This document shows, in pieces, positions 40,306 to 51,388 of a stretch of 64,000 nt of DNA. The stretch is from Legionella moravica DSM 19234. Lineage in GTDB: Bacteria; Pseudomonadota; Gammaproteobacteria; Legionellales; Legionellaceae. The notes below the pieces were generated by a model, which was not told the origin of the DNA, did not search any database, and saw only the letters and a program-made list of their open reading frames with translations. The stretch spans positions 115,652-179,651 of the forward strand of contig NZ_KE383999.1 of NCBI RefSeq assembly GCF_000423305.1. The letters run 5' to 3'. A program made the position numbers and the translations under genes. The first letter of the stretch is position 1, and every line of letters begins with the position of its first letter.

Positions 40306-41427
40306 ATGAATTCTAGAAATCGTACATTAAGCGTACTGTTTACTGCCGCTTTCATGCTTTTAAATATTGATGTCTATTCGATGATCGATAAAAACTGGAT
40401 TGATACTGAAATTAATAATTTTGCTAAAGATCATCCCGTTAAGGCTATGGCCTACGGTTTATGGATCAATGGCAAACCAATTAGCATTAATGCTCTTGGC
40501 CAATCCATGACTGCCGTTCCTGCTACAACAGCGATGCATTTTAGAATTGGCGGTATTACTGAAACAATGTTAACAACTCTGTTGATGCAAATGGTTGAAC
40601 AAAAGATCGTTAGACTGGATGATAAAGTGTCTCGTTGGTTTCCCGATCTTCCTAATGCAAATCGAGTCACTTTGAAAATGTTGGCGAATAGCACCAGCGG
40701 TTATCCTGACTATGTGTACAATAAGAAATTTATTGAGGTAAGTACCAAACATCCTTTTAAGCAGTGGACTGATAATGAGATCATTCAATACGCCATGATG
40801 GATTCCCCAGTATTTCAACCTGGAACAAATCAAAAATATTCTCATACGGATTATGTTCTATTAGGCGATATATTAAGCCGAGCAAGCCATAAATCGCTTA
40901 AAGAATTATACCAGTCTGATATTCTGGATAAATTGGATTTAACCCATTCTCAATTCATTCGTACCGCCAATATTCCATGCCCTGTATTGCACGCCTTCAG
41001 CCAGGATAGAGGAGTGTACGAGGATTCTACTTTCTGGAATCCTTCCTGGACTTCATTTGGGGCAATGATCTCAACCATAAATGATTTGGGGGTTTGGGCA
41101 AATGCATGGATGAACGGGAGTATGCTGACCGAGGAGTCGTCTAAAATATTACGCGCTCCAGATACAGTTTGCAAAGGGACAAATAAACGTGATGCCTATT
41201 TCGCTATGGGTTTTGTTGTGATTAATCACTGGCTCCTTCAGAATCCCAGTTTTGGTGGATACAGTGGAATATTCACTGTTCTTCCTGAAAAGAAATTAGT
41301 TTTTATTGCTTTTAATACGACGAAAAAATCCAGGGAAGATGCTGGTAACTTAAGTATGAAATTGTGGAAATCATTAGCTCCCAAGCTCGCACCTGAATTT
41401 CCAATTCCAACTTTAGGGCACCATTAG
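40306..41427 (+). CDS. Exported serine-beta-lactamase-fold protein, catalytic residues lost
   Basis: A 373-residue protein with a signal peptide (MNSRNRTLSVLFTAAFMLL...) and the class C beta-lactamase / serine hydrolase fold: MHFRIGG, SRWFPDLPNANRVTLKMLANSTSGYPDY, YSHTDYVLLGDIL and GGYSGIFTVLPEK. In active relatives the first motif is FRIGSxTK; here it is FRIGGITET, so the nucleophile Ser is Gly and the Lys is Glu. The Y-x-N motif is YSH. This suggests a pseudo-enzyme or binding protein. The ATG at 40306 follows AAAGGAATTAAG; an ATG at 40243 in the same frame lacks a signal-peptide fit. Confidence 0.88.
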   Translation: MNSRNRTLSVLFTAAFMLLNIDVYSMIDKNWIDTEINNFAKDHPVKAMAYGLWINGKPISINALGQSMTAVPATTAMHFRIGGITETMLTTLLMQMVEQKIVRLDDKVSRWFPDLPNANRVTLKMLANSTSGYPDYVYNKKFIEVSTKHPFKQWTDNEIIQYAMMDSPVFQPGTNQKYSHTDYVLLGDILSRASHKSLKELYQSDILDKLDLTHSQFIRTANIPCPVLHAFSQDRGVYEDSTFWNPSWTSFGAMISTINDLGVWANAWMNGSMLTEESSKILRAPDTVCKGTNKRDAYFAMGFVVINHWLLQNPSFGGYSGIFTVLPEKKLVFIAFNTTKKSREDAGNLSMKLWKSLAPKLAPEFPIPTLGHH

Positions 41428-41474
41428 GTGCTCATGAGGCTTATGTAATAGGAGCTTTAAGGGATGATGATAAA

Positions 41475-41492
41475 CCCCCACAATATGTGGGG
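41475..41492 (-). terminator. Likely terminator after gltA
   Basis: Stem CCCCACA / TGTGGGG with a short loop lies 78 bp past the gltA stop on the minus strand, followed by GTTTATCATC, a weak T-tract. It may also end the upstream plus-strand gene. Confidence 0.55.
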
Positions 41493-41569
41493 TAGAAGAA
41501 AACAAAGTCAAAAACAAAATATTACCCATATTACGCAGTGTTAATACGGGTATTGAATGTCGTTATTGG

Positions 41570-42841
41570 TTAAATAACATCGCGGTTTTTTTCGCCAGTA
41601 TACAATTGACGTGGTCTGCCAATTCGTGATTTGCTGGCAACCATTTCCATCCAGTGACTCATCCAACCAACAGTACGAGCCAAAGCAAACACTACAGTGA
41701 ACATGTTTGTTGGGATACCTATAGCACTTAAAGTCAAGCCTGAGTAAAAGTCTACGTTTGGATACAGCTTTTTCTCAATGAAATAGTCGTCTTCAAGAGC
41801 GATACGTTCCAATTCCATGGCCAATTTAAACAGAGGCTCATCTTTTGCACCTACAGCTTCAAGGACGTCATAGCAGGTTTTACGCATGACTTTTGCTCGC
41901 GGATCATAGCTTTTATATACTCTATGACCAAAGCCCATCAATCGGAAGGGATCGTTTTTATCTTTTGCACGCTTGATATAATGCTCGATTCGGCTGACAT
42001 CACCGATCTCTTTTAGCATATTTAAACACGCTTCATTCGCACCGCCATGAGCAGGTCCCCATAATGCGCCGATACCAGCTGATATACAGGCAAAGGGATT
42101 TGCTCCGGTAGAACCTGCCAGACGTACTGTGGATGTAGACGCATTTTGTTCATGATCTGCATGGAGAATGAATATAGTATCCATAGCTCGCACTAAAACA
42201 GGATCGGGAGTAGTGTCTTCAGATGGAACACCAAACATCATATGCAGGAAATTTTCAGCATAAGACATTTTATTTTGCGGATACATATAAGGCATGCCTG
42301 TGGAGTATTTATAACTCATAGCTGCCAGAGTAGGCATTTTGGCCACCAGGCGAATAGCGGATATAAAACGGTCATGTTCATTATTCAAATCCATGGAATC
42401 ATGGTAGAACGCTGAAAGCGCTCCAACGATACCAACCATAATCGCCATTGGATGAGCATCGCGTCGGAAACCATTCAAAAATTGATACATTTGTTGATGT
42501 ACCATTGTGTGGTTGTTGATTAGGCTTACAAAAGATTTCTTCTCCTCAACATTGGGTAATTCACCATTGAGCAAAAGGTAGCTGACGTCCAGAAAATCTT
42601 TCTTTTCAGCTAATTGTTCTATTGGATAGCCTCGGTACAGTAAAATTCCCTGATCACCATCGATAAAGGTAATTTTCGATTCGCAGGAGGCCGTTGATAA
42701 AAAACCTTGATCAAAGGTAAACACGCCGTTAGAACCAAGCTGGGTAATATCAATTACGTCATTTCCCAAGGTTGGACTGTAGATGGGTAATTCAAGCGTG
42801 TCTTGACCTTCAATACTAAGTTTTGCAGTCTTTTGTGTCAT
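41570..42841 (-). CDS. gltA: Citrate synthase
   Basis: Condenses oxaloacetate and acetyl-CoA to citrate. The 423-residue type II enzyme has [28 protein letters not shown] and [12 protein letters not shown], which supply the catalytic His and Asp. N-terminal HyFD-type sequence ([34 protein letters not shown]) is typical. Monocistronic, divergent from gyrA. Confidence 0.97.
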   Translation of the reverse strand: MTQKTAKLSIEGQDTLELPIYSPTLGNDVIDITQLGSNGVFTFDQGFLSTASCESKITFIDGDQGILLYRGYPIEQLAEKKDFLDVSYLLLNGELPNVEEKKSFVSLINNHTMVHQQMYQFLNGFRRDAHPMAIMVGIVGALSAFYHDSMDLNNEHDRFISAIRLVAKMPTLAAMSYKYSTGMPYMYPQNKMSYAENFLHMMFGVPSEDTTPDPVLVRAMDTIFILHADHEQNASTSTVRLAGSTGANPFACISAGIGALWGPAHGGANEACLNMLKEIGDVSRIEHYIKRAKDKNDPFRLMGFGHRVYKSYDPRAKVMRKTCYDVLEAVGAKDEPLFKLAMELERIALEDDYFIEKKLYPNVDFYSGLTLSAIGIPTNMFTVVFALARTVGWMSHWMEMVASKSRIGRPRQLYTGEKNRDVI

Positions 42842-43218
42842 TGTGTCTCCTGATTAATTTCATGCATTATCAGCATTCTTACTTTCGGTAGTGCGCGGAA
42901 CTATATAAAAATGGGCACTTACAGTCAATTTAAACATCAAGTTCATCTTTAAAATGCCATGAATTAAGCTAAGATGAATGTTTTAAATCGAATAAATACT
43001 AATCATATCATCCCATAAACTAATTATGGTTTAGATTTTTATAGATGAACAGAAAAATCTGAGGGCATCAAGTGAAATTTTATAAAAATGCCTATTTTAT
43101 CACCTAAAAAAAAAAGCAGTCGCTTACAAAGATTCAAGATGATTCAATTACACCCGTCGGTATGGTATTCTCTTACCCAAAATTAATATTAATCATCGAA
43201 TAAGGATACGTCCAAATC
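42842..43218. promoter_or_regulatory. Divergent intergenic region, gltA / gyrA
   Basis: This 377-bp, AT-rich gap holds the promoters of both genes. A -10-like TATGGTATTCT lies about 60 bp before the gyrA start, and AAGGATACG is its ribosome-binding site. No repeats or small ORF worth calling seen. Confidence 0.4.
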
Positions 43219-45819
43219 ATGGTTTATTTAGCCAAAGAAGTCTTACCCGTAAATATTGAAGACGAATTAAAACAATCCTATCTGGATTACGCGATGAGCG
43301 TCATAGTAGGTAGGGCTTTGCCTGATGTACGTGATGGGTTGAAACCCGTACACAGACGTGTACTTTATGCTATGAGTGAATTGGGTAATGACTGGAATAA
43401 ACCTTATAAAAAATCCGCACGTGTTGTCGGGGATGTCATCGGTAAATACCATCCGCATGGGGATACGGCGGTTTATGATACCATCGTGCGTATGGCACAG
43501 CCTTTTTCAATGCGATATCTCTTGGTTGATGGACAAGGTAACTTCGGTTCCGTTGATGGTGATGCTCCCGCTGCCATGCGATATACGGAAGTTCGTATGT
43601 CTAAAGTGGCACATGCATTACTGGCTGATTTGGACAAAGAAACCGTTGACTTTAGTCCAAACTATGACGAAACAGAATTTGCACCTGTTGTTTTACCATC
43701 GCGCATTCCCAATTTGTTAGTCAATGGCTCCTCTGGAATTGCTGTAGGTATGGCAACCAATATACCACCGCATAACTTGACAGAAGTAATTAATGCGTGT
43801 GTTGCCTTGGTTGATGATCCGGATACAAGTCTTGAAGATATTATGGATATCATACCCGGTCCGGATTTTCCAACTGCTGCGATAATTAATGGTCGCGCGG
43901 GTATTATACAAGGTTATCGTACCGGCAAGGGGCGGGTTATTATTCGTGCCCGAACCGAAATTGAAACGGACGAGAATTCAGGCCGTCAGGCAATTATTAT
44001 TCACGAGCTACCTTATCAGGTTAATAAAGCTCGTTTGGTAGAGCGTATTGCTGAACTGGTCCGAGATAAGAAAATCGAAGGAATTTCCGGACTTAGAGAT
44101 GAGTCTGATAAACAGGGCATGCGTGTTGTTATTGAATTAAAAAGAAATGAAGTTGCAGATGTCATTTTAAATAACCTGTTTGCTCATACCCAAATGCAAA
44201 ATGTTTTTGGTATAAACATGGTTGCGCTGGTAGATGGACAGCCACGTACCCTGAACTTAAAACAGATACTGGAGTATTTTATTAAGCATCGTCGTGAAGT
44301 AGTGACTCGACGTACCCTTTTTGAATTGAAAAAAGCCAGAGCTCGTGCGCATTTGTTGGAAGGTTTAGGCATTGCATTGGCAAATATAGATGAAATGATT
44401 GCTCTAATTAAACAATCGCCAACCCCGCAAGAGGCGAAAGAGGCATTACTAGCTAAATCCTGGCAACCTGGTCTGGTTAAAGCAATGCTTGATAAAGCCG
44501 GTTCCAATGCATCAAGGCCTGATGATTTAACTGATGAGTTCGGTTTAAACGCAGACGGATACAGATTGTCAGCAGCTCAGGCACAGGCGATACTTGAATT
44601 AAGATTGCACCGGTTGACCGCTCTTGAACAGGATAAAATTCTGAATGAATTTGAAGAGCTATTGAAGTTAATTAAAGAGCTATTGGATATTCTGGCATCT
44701 CCAGAGCGATTAATGCAGGTGATTCGTGAAGAATTAATTGATATTAAAACTCAGTTTGGTGATGAGCGACGTACTGAGATAACTGCTTCTCAGGAAGATT
44801 TAACCATAGAAGATTTGATCACTGAAGAAGACGTGGTGGTCACTTTATCTCATCAAGGCTATGTAAAATATCAGCCCATATCCGCATATCAAGCCCAGCG
44901 TCGGGGCGGTAAAGGAAAATCTGCAACTCACGTTAAAGATGAAGATTTTGTTGCGCGTCTTGTTATTGCAAGTACACATGATACCTTATTGTGTTTTTCT
45001 AACCACGGTAAACTCTATTGGTTAAAAGCATATCAGCTTCCTTTGGCTAGCCGCATTTCACGTGGACGTCCGATAATAAACATCCTTCCACTAGCAGAAG
45101 GTGAAGAAATCAATGCGATGCTTCCTGTTCGTGAATACACAGATGGGTCTTATGTATTTATGGCAACCAAAAAAGGAACTGTCAAAAAGGTACCTCTGGA
45201 TGCCTTTAGTCGTCCGCGCTCAAACGGTATTATTGCTGTAGATTTGGATGAAGACGACAGCTTGGTCGGTGTCGATATAACTGATGGTGAACGTGACATC
45301 ATGCTGTTCACTGATGCAGGAAAAGTCATACGTTTTGCTGAAAGTAAAGTACGGCCGATGGGGCGCACTGCTCGTGGAGTGCGAGGAATTAGAATTGAAG
45401 AGGGACAAGAGGTTAAATCTCTTGTTGTTGTTCATCCAAACGGTACTATTTTAACTGCCACAGAAAATGGATATGGAAAACGCACGGATATTGACGAATA
45501 TCGTGTATCCGGTAGAGGTGGGCAAGGTGTTATTTCAATTCAGGTCACCGAGCGAAACGGTAAAGTAGTCCGTTCAATACAGGTTACTGATGGCGATGAA
45601 GCGATGTTGATTACCGATAAAGGAACATTAGTGCGCTTTAAGGTCAATGAGCTATCCGTTATCGGGCGAAATACTCAAGGAGTCCGTTTAATCAACGTCA
45701 GTTCTGGAGAGTTGGTTGTGGGCATGCAAAAAATTGAAGATTTGGGTGAAGAGACTGAGGAATTGGAAGAATCAGCAACCGATACTGAAGAAAATAACGA
45801 TGAACACCAGGATTTATAA
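43219..45819 (+). CDS. gyrA: DNA gyrase subunit A
   Basis: Cuts and rejoins DNA to introduce negative supercoils. The 866-residue protein has the catalytic Tyr122 in [10 protein letters not shown] and the quinolone-determining region [17 protein letters not shown], with Thr83 and Asp87, the usual Legionella wild-type pair. The C-terminal part carries beta-pinwheel repeats with GQGV-type boxes ([21 protein letters not shown]) and an acidic tail. The last 20 nt overlap serC. Confidence 0.97.
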   Translation: MVYLAKEVLPVNIEDELKQSYLDYAMSVIVGRALPDVRDGLKPVHRRVLYAMSELGNDWNKPYKKSARVVGDVIGKYHPHGDTAVYDTIVRMAQPFSMRYLLVDGQGNFGSVDGDAPAAMRYTEVRMSKVAHALLADLDKETVDFSPNYDETEFAPVVLPSRIPNLLVNGSSGIAVGMATNIPPHNLTEVINACVALVDDPDTSLEDIMDIIPGPDFPTAAIINGRAGIIQGYRTGKGRVIIRARTEIETDENSGRQAIIIHELPYQVNKARLVERIAELVRDKKIEGISGLRDESDKQGMRVVIELKRNEVADVILNNLFAHTQMQNVFGINMVALVDGQPRTLNLKQILEYFIKHRREVVTRRTLFELKKARARAHLLEGLGIALANIDEMIALIKQSPTPQEAKEALLAKSWQPGLVKAMLDKAGSNASRPDDLTDEFGLNADGYRLSAAQAQAILELRLHRLTALEQDKILNEFEELLKLIKELLDILASPERLMQVIREELIDIKTQFGDERRTEITASQEDLTIEDLITEEDVVVTLSHQGYVKYQPISAYQAQRRGGKGKSATHVKDEDFVARLVIASTHDTLLCFSNHGKLYWLKAYQLPLASRISRGRPIINILPLAEGEEINAMLPVREYTDGSYVFMATKKGTVKKVPLDAFSRPRSNGIIAVDLDEDDSLVGVDITDGERDIMLFTDAGKVIRFAESKVRPMGRTARGVRGIRIEEGQEVKSLVVVHPNGTILTATENGYGKRTDIDEYRVSGRGGQGVISIQVTERNGKVVRSIQVTDGDEAMLITDKGTLVRFKVNELSVIGRNTQGVRLINVSSGELVVGMQKIEDLGEETEELEESATDTEENNDEHQDL

Positions 45820-46891
45820 TTTTGGTGCAGGACCAGCAATGCTCCCTGAGCCAGTTCTTAAAGCGGCTCAGGAAGAACTACTTGATTGGCACAACCTCGG
45901 AATGTCTGTTCTTGAAGTAGGCCACCGTACTATCCATGTAATGGATATGCTTGAGTATGCTGAACAGTCACTCAGACAATTGCTTGGTATTCCTGACAAC
46001 TACCAGGTTCTTTTTCTTGGTGGCGCAGCTCGTACTCAGTTTGCCATGATCCCTATGAATTTCTTACATCCCGGGGAGCAGGCTGGATACCTGGTTAGCG
46101 GCATTTGGTCTCACATGGCTTTTCAGGAAGCGAGCATGTTAAAAAATGCCTACTGTTGCTTCAATGAAGAGTCAAAAGGTTATCAATCAATACCTGATCC
46201 TAAAAGTTGGGAAATAAAAAATAATACTCAATATGTGTATTACACTCCTAACGAAACGGTCAATGGAGTCCGGTTTCCTTTCATCCCCAAGACTGGCAGT
46301 ATCCCCTTAATTGCTGATATGACCTCGTGTTTGCTTAGTGAACCACTTGATATCAGGCAATATGGATTGATTTTTGCCGGAGCTCAAAAAAATATTGCCA
46401 ATGCAGGTTTGACATTGATAATCGTGCGCAATGATTTGTTAGAACGGGAAGCCAATCCGGTCATACCCACGATGTTAGATTATAGAACTCAGGCAAAGCA
46501 TCATTCGCTTTATGCCACTCCTCCTGTGTTCAACTGTTATCTTGCAGCCAAGATGTTTGATTGGATTCGGGATCAAGGTGGGGTAGAAGCATTATTTCGT
46601 TTAAATTGCTTAAAAGCCGCAAAATTATATCAATTTCTTGACGCCTCTGACTTTTATACGACGACTATAGACAGAGAAGCACGTTCCCTCATGAACGTTT
46701 GCTTTTCTCTGAAACAACCGTCTTTGGAAGAGCAATTTATTGCATTGGCTGAGCAGCGCGGTTTATGTGCACTAAAAGGTCATCGGTATGTCGGGGGGCT
46801 TAGAGCCAGTTTATATAATGCAATGCCAATGGCGGGTGTTGATGCTTTAATTGATTTCATGACTGAATTTGCAAAGGAACATAACCAGTGA
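45800..46891 (+). CDS. serC: Phosphoserine aminotransferase
   Basis: PLP enzyme of serine (and pyridoxal) synthesis. The 363-residue protein begins [20 protein letters not shown]; the PLP Lys is in [30 protein letters not shown] is at the C-terminus. The ATG at 45800 lies inside the 3' end of gyrA (20 nt overlap). Its own 3' end overlaps aroA by 4 nt. Confidence 0.96.
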   Translation: MNTRIYNFGAGPAMLPEPVLKAAQEELLDWHNLGMSVLEVGHRTIHVMDMLEYAEQSLRQLLGIPDNYQVLFLGGAARTQFAMIPMNFLHPGEQAGYLVSGIWSHMAFQEASMLKNAYCCFNEESKGYQSIPDPKSWEIKNNTQYVYYTPNETVNGVRFPFIPKTGSIPLIADMTSCLLSEPLDIRQYGLIFAGAQKNIANAGLTLIIVRNDLLEREANPVIPTMLDYRTQAKHHSLYATPPVFNCYLAAKMFDWIRDQGGVEALFRLNCLKAAKLYQFLDASDFYTTTIDREARSLMNVCFSLKQPSLEEQFIALAEQRGLCALKGHRYVGGLRASLYNAMPMAGVDALIDFMTEFAKEHNQ

Positions 46892-48204
46892 GCAGACTGA
46901 ATTTTGTAAGTCACCCCGTCCATTCAATCAAGGGTGAACTCCATGTCCCAGGCGACAAGTCTATATCCCATCGCTCAATTATATTTGGTGCGATAGCCCA
47001 GGGTATTACTGAAGTGCAAGGTTTTCTTGATGGCGAGGATTGCATCGCTACAATCAAGGCATTCCAATCAATGGGAGTCGCTATTGAGGGACCTCATAAT
47101 CAGCGAGTGCTGATTCATGGTGTTGGAAAACATGGTTTAAAAAAACCGGCTCGTATCATAGATTGTGGCAATTCAGGAACCAGTATGCGGTTGTTAGCAG
47201 GTTTACTTGCCGCGCAGGATTTTGACAGCACATTAACAGGGGATGAAAGTTTATTAAAAAGACCCATGCTTCGTATTAGTAAACCCTTGAGCCAAATGGG
47301 TGCCTCTGTAAATACTCATGAAGGGAAACCCCCAATCACTATTAAAGGTGGGCAAAAATTAAAGGCAATTGACTATGTTATGCCTGAGGCCAGTGCGCAG
47401 GTGAAGTCCTGCATCTTGTTAGCGGGTATTTATGCCGAGGGAACAACACGAATTACAGAAACCGGTGTGAGTCGAGATCATACAGAGCGGATGTTAAAAA
47501 CATTTTCATATCCTGTAAGAAACGACGGGTATACCATAGAGATCAACGCAAATGGAACGTTACAGGGTACCGACATCACTGTTCCTGGCGACATCTCCTC
47601 AGCTGCCTTTTTTATTGTTGCCGCAACAATTATCCCTGGTTCAAATATTATCATTCGTAATGTCGGGATCAATCCTACTCGTATCGGAGTCATACATATT
47701 TTAATGGAAATGGGAGCCGATATAACTCTTGTGAACAAGCGATTTCATGGCGAGGAGCCTGTCGCTGATCTGTGCATAAAATCTGCAAAACTGCAAGGAA
47801 TTAACATTGCTGAGGAGATGGTACCTCTTGCAATAGACGAGTTTCCTGTATTGTTTATCGCCGCTGCCTGTGCTGATGGAGTAACTACTCTTCGCGGTGC
47901 TAAAGAGTTACGTTTGAAAGAGAGTGACCGCATTGGATCCATGGCAAAAGGATTAGAACAGTTAGGTATTGATGTGTGTGTATTTGATGACGGAATACAG
48001 ATTAAAGGCGGGATGCTCAAGGGCGGCGTAGTGGACAGCTTTGGCGATCACCGCATTGCAATGTCTTTTGCAATCGCAGGCGCAGTAGCTCAAAACCCCG
48101 TAACTGTCCTTAATTGCGCCAATGTAGCCACTTCATTTCCTGATTTTGTAACAACAGCCAATACCCTTGATTTTAGAATAGAGGACATAATTGATAATGT
48201 TTGA
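46888..48204 (+). CDS. aroA: EPSP synthase (3-phosphoshikimate 1-carboxyvinyltransferase), class II-like
   Basis: Joins PEP to shikimate-3-phosphate in aromatic amino-acid synthesis. The 438-residue protein reads PGDKSISHRSIIFGA, DCGNSGTSMRL, GDESLLKRPM and RLKESDRI. The GDKSISHR and EDCIAT patterns are those of class II EPSPS (Bacillus, CP4) rather than the E. coli class. GTG start overlapping serC by 4 nt; cmk follows with a short overlap. Confidence 0.95.
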   Translation: MSRLNFVSHPVHSIKGELHVPGDKSISHRSIIFGAIAQGITEVQGFLDGEDCIATIKAFQSMGVAIEGPHNQRVLIHGVGKHGLKKPARIIDCGNSGTSMRLLAGLLAAQDFDSTLTGDESLLKRPMLRISKPLSQMGASVNTHEGKPPITIKGGQKLKAIDYVMPEASAQVKSCILLAGIYAEGTTRITETGVSRDHTERMLKTFSYPVRNDGYTIEINANGTLQGTDITVPGDISSAAFFIVAATIIPGSNIIIRNVGINPTRIGVIHILMEMGADITLVNKRFHGEEPVADLCIKSAKLQGINIAEEMVPLAIDEFPVLFIAAACADGVTTLRGAKELRLKESDRIGSMAKGLEQLGIDVCVFDDGIQIKGGMLKGGVVDSFGDHRIAMSFAIAGAVAQNPVTVLNCANVATSFPDFVTTANTLDFRIEDIIDNV

Positions 48205-48886
48205 TAAAAATGTACCCGTGATTACGTTGGATGGACCTAGTGGAACCGGTAAAGGAACGATTTGTCATTTGCTTGCGAAACATCTTAATTGGAATATGCT
48301 GGACAGTGGCGCTATTTACCGTGTTCTTGCCTATGCAGCCAGACAAAAAGGACTGGACTTTAATGATATCAATCCTTTGATTGATTTGGCAGTGACTCTG
48401 GATTTACGTTTTGAATCCTCTGAACTGAATGAAACCAAAGTCATTCTAGATAATAAAGATGTGTCACAGCCTATTCGTAGTGAACAATGCGGTCAGGATG
48501 CTTCGAAAATTGCGGTGATTCCTGAGGTAAGACAAGCTTTACTTGAACGGCAACGAGATTTTGCCCAGCTTCCCGGTTTGGTTACTGATGGAAGGGATAT
48601 GGGTACAGTGGTATTTCCTGACGCTATTTTGAAAATATTTCTCTACGCAAATGAGGAAGAAAGAGCAAATAGACGGTATTTACAGTTGAAAGATAAAGGA
48701 ATTAATGTTAGCCTCGCCCAGGTTGTTGAAGAACTGGTTAAACGTGATACAAGGGATACCGCACGGACTCATGCTCCGCTGAAACCGGCAGAGGATGCAG
48801 TGCAGATCGATACAACTGGATTATCAATTGTACAAGTGTTCAATAATGTATTAAAATTATTGGATGAACGATTGAAAAGTTTATAG
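48197..48886 (+). CDS. cmk: Cytidylate kinase
   Basis: Phosphorylates CMP/dCMP. The 229-residue protein starts MFDKNVPVITLDGPSGTGKGT (P-loop), has MLDSGAIYRVLAY and LVTDGRDMGTVVFPDA. The frame opens at a TTG at 48191 with GAGG at a good distance, so that start is possible; the ATG at 48197 is preferred. Overlaps aroA by 8 nt; rpsA follows after 69 nt. Confidence 0.95.
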   Translation: MFDKNVPVITLDGPSGTGKGTICHLLAKHLNWNMLDSGAIYRVLAYAARQKGLDFNDINPLIDLAVTLDLRFESSELNETKVILDNKDVSQPIRSEQCGQDASKIAVIPEVRQALLERQRDFAQLPGLVTDGRDMGTVVFPDAILKIFLYANEEERANRRYLQLKDKGINVSLAQVVEELVKRDTRDTARTHAPLKPAEDAVQIDTTGLSIVQVFNNVLKLLDERLKSL

Positions 48887-48955
48887 AGTGTTGTTTGTTG
48901 GGGGAAAGGTGAGCGGAACTCATTCTTTCATTTTTTTACTAAAGAGTTTATTAAC

Positions 48956-50632
48956 ATGTCTGAAAGTTTCAAAGAACTATTTGAGCAAAGTATTATCGGC
49001 GCTCAATTTTATCCTGGTGCGATTATTACTGCCAAAGTTATTGGTATAGATGATGACTACGTCACTTTAAATGCTGGATTAAAATCCGAAGGTATTGTAG
49101 CCGTAGAAGAATTTTATGACAAAGATGGCGCACTGGAAATTAGCCTGGGTGATACTGTCGAAGTGGCATTGGATTCAGTTGAAGATGGCCACGGCGAAAC
49201 GCTGCTTTCAAGAGAAAAAGCCAAACGTCAGGAAGCCTGGCGTAAATTATCCAAATCCCATGAAAATAATGAAACAGTTACTGGTCTCATTTCTGGCAAA
49301 GTCAAAGGTGGCTTTACCGTAGAAATTGGAACCATACGTGCATTTTTACCTGGTTCGTTAGTAGATGTTAGACCTGTAAGAGATCCTTCTTACCTTGAAG
49401 GTAAAGAACTTGAATTCAAAGTAATCAAGATGGATCTGAAGCGAAACAATATCGTTGTTTCTCGTCGTGCAGTTGTCGAGGAAGAAAGCAGTGCAGACAG
49501 ACAGGCTCTGCTTGAGTCACTGCATGATGGCCAAGAGCTTCATGGTATCGTTAAAAATCTTACCGATTACGGTGCATTTATCGATCTGGGTGGCATTGAC
49601 GGCTTGTTACACATCACTGATATTTCCTGGAAACGTGTTAAACATCCAAGTGAATTATTATCAGTAGGCCAGGATGTTAAAGTAAAAGTATTGAGTTTTG
49701 ATAGCGAAAGAAACCGTGTTTCTTTAGGTATGAAACAATTAGGCAATGATCCTTGGGTTGATTTGGTAGAGCGTTATCCCTTAACCAAACGTTTACAAGG
49801 TAAAGTAACCAACATTACTGATTACGGTTGCTTTGTTGAAATTGAAGAAGGCGTTGAAGGTCTGGTACACATGTCCGAAATGGATTGGACCAACAAAAAC
49901 GTTCATCCAAGTAAAGTCGTTTCAATGGGTGATGTAGTCGATGTTATGGTTCTTGAAATTGATGAAGACAGACGTCGTATCTCTTTAGGTATGAAGCAAT
50001 GTGTTGGCAATCCTTGGCAACAATTTGCTGCATCTCACAGCAAAGGTCAAAAAGTTAGTGGTAAAATTCGTTCAATTACTGACTTTGGTATCTTTATTGG
50101 CCTGGATGGAGAAATTGACGGTCTGGTTCACTTGTCTGATATTTCCTGGACTGTACCTGGCGAAGAAGCAGTGAAACAATTTAAGAAAGGTCAGGAGTTA
50201 GAAGCAGTTATTCTGGCTATTGATCCTGAGCGTGAGCGTATTTCTTTAGGCTTAAAGCAGCTTGAAGGGGATAACTTCACCAGTTTTGCTGATTCATACA
50301 CTAAAGGTGCCATTGTTAAAGGTACTGTAACAGCAGTTGATGCTAAATCAGTTACTGTTGCATTAGCCGATGACATTACCGGTACTATTCGTGCCAGTGA
50401 GCTTTCTGATGAACGTGTTGATGACGCCACCACTCTTGTTAAAGAGGGTGATGAAATTGAAGCCAAAATCATCAATGTTGACAGAAAAAATCGCTCAATT
50501 AGCCTTTCTGTTAAAGCTAAAGATGCACAAGATGAAGCTGAAGCAATTAAGAAATACTCAAGAGCTGAAGGTACTTCAACAACTCTTGGTGATTTATTGA
50601 AAGAAAAAATGGCCAGTAAAGAAGGCGAATAG
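48956..50632 (+). CDS. rpsA: 30S ribosomal protein S1
   Basis: A 558-residue protein with six S1 RNA-binding domains. Domain-linker repeats are plain: [49 protein letters not shown] and [25 protein letters not shown], each followed by RISLGMKQ. Acts in mRNA binding to the 30S subunit. Closed by a strong terminator. Confidence 0.97.
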   Translation: MSESFKELFEQSIIGAQFYPGAIITAKVIGIDDDYVTLNAGLKSEGIVAVEEFYDKDGALEISLGDTVEVALDSVEDGHGETLLSREKAKRQEAWRKLSKSHENNETVTGLISGKVKGGFTVEIGTIRAFLPGSLVDVRPVRDPSYLEGKELEFKVIKMDLKRNNIVVSRRAVVEEESSADRQALLESLHDGQELHGIVKNLTDYGAFIDLGGIDGLLHITDISWKRVKHPSELLSVGQDVKVKVLSFDSERNRVSLGMKQLGNDPWVDLVERYPLTKRLQGKVTNITDYGCFVEIEEGVEGLVHMSEMDWTNKNVHPSKVVSMGDVVDVMVLEIDEDRRRISLGMKQCVGNPWQQFAASHSKGQKVSGKIRSITDFGIFIGLDGEIDGLVHLSDISWTVPGEEAVKQFKKGQELEAVILAIDPERERISLGLKQLEGDNFTSFADSYTKGAIVKGTVTAVDAKSVTVALADDITGTIRASELSDERVDDATTLVKEGDEIEAKIINVDRKNRSISLSVKAKDAQDEAEAIKKYSRAEGTSTTLGDLLKEKMASKEGE

Positions 50633-50652
50633 TCTCTAAACGGTCACAACAT

Positions 50653-50685
50653 AAAAAAGCGTAGTTATTGACTACGCTTTTTTTA
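50653..50685 (+). terminator. Rho-independent terminator after rpsA
   Basis: Perfect stem AAAAAAGCGTAGT / ACTACGCTTTTTT with a 5-nt loop and long T-run, 20 bp after the rpsA stop. Confidence 0.93.
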
Positions 50686-50727
50686 TTTAAAAATAAGGGG
50701 ATGTAAAAACTGCTGAAAGTCAGTTTA

Positions 50728-50892
50728 TTAAGGTCTGTTGACAATTCAAGTTTCGACGTCCCGCGACTTGTTCGCGGGATCCAATTCACTCTTTATAGGC
50801 GCAATATATTCTTGTTTTGCGCACGGTCTATCGATTCCGCGAACCAGTCGCGGAAAGTAGGCTTGAACATAATGAATTGTCAATAAACCTTA
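50728..50892. repeat. MITE-like palindromic element, family A copy 2 (inverted)
   Basis: About 165 bp, nearly identical (roughly nine bases in ten by eye) to the reverse complement of 9340-9505, with ends AAGGTCTGTTGACAATTC and AATTGTCAATAAACCTTA and the two CGCG(G)-centred palindromes. It fills most of the 417-bp gap between rpsA and lapA, where ihfB stands in many gammaproteobacteria. The remaining 50893-51049 holds the lapA promoter and no other clear motif. Confidence 0.85.
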
Positions 50893-51049
50893 GTACCATT
50901 CAATTATATTAATTTAAATGGTGTCGTTATATACCGAATCTGCACCATTTAATTAAGTGATAATTCCATTTATTTAAAGTTCATTTCAACTGACTTATTT
51001 GAAATGATCATGTTATGATGAGGCAGTTTGAAGATACAAGGATTCCTGA

Positions 51050-51340
51050 ATGCGCATATTAATGCTGGTTACTTATATTGTACTAATTATTATTGGTGTT
51101 AGTTTTGCTGCTTTAAATGCTTCTTCGGTCGCTGTGAACTTTTATTTTAAAACAGTGTCCATGCCTATATCCGTATTGATGACAGTCATGTTGGGTGTTG
51201 GTATATTTATAGGATTTATACTGTTTATCGGCAGATATTGGCGTTTAAAAATTGAATGTCATAGAATAAAAAATCAATTGAAACTTACTGAAAAAGAAAT
51301 TAAAAATTTACGATCTATTCCTTTACAGGATCAACATTAA
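51050..51340 (+). CDS. lapA: LapA (YciS), DUF1049 inner-membrane protein
   Basis: A 96-residue protein with two TM segments (about 4-24 and 42-65) and a coiled-coil C-terminus. ASSVAVNFYF and the LGVGIFIGFIL helix match LapA, partner of LapB in the control of LPS synthesis by LpxC degradation. lapB follows after 48 nt. Confidence 0.88.
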   Translation: MRILMLVTYIVLIIIGVSFAALNASSVAVNFYFKTVSMPISVLMTVMLGVGIFIGFILFIGRYWRLKIECHRIKNQLKLTEKEIKNLRSIPLQDQH

Positions 51341-51388
51341 TTCCTTTATTACCAGGAACTCGATATGCAAAGAGAGGGAAATTAATAA

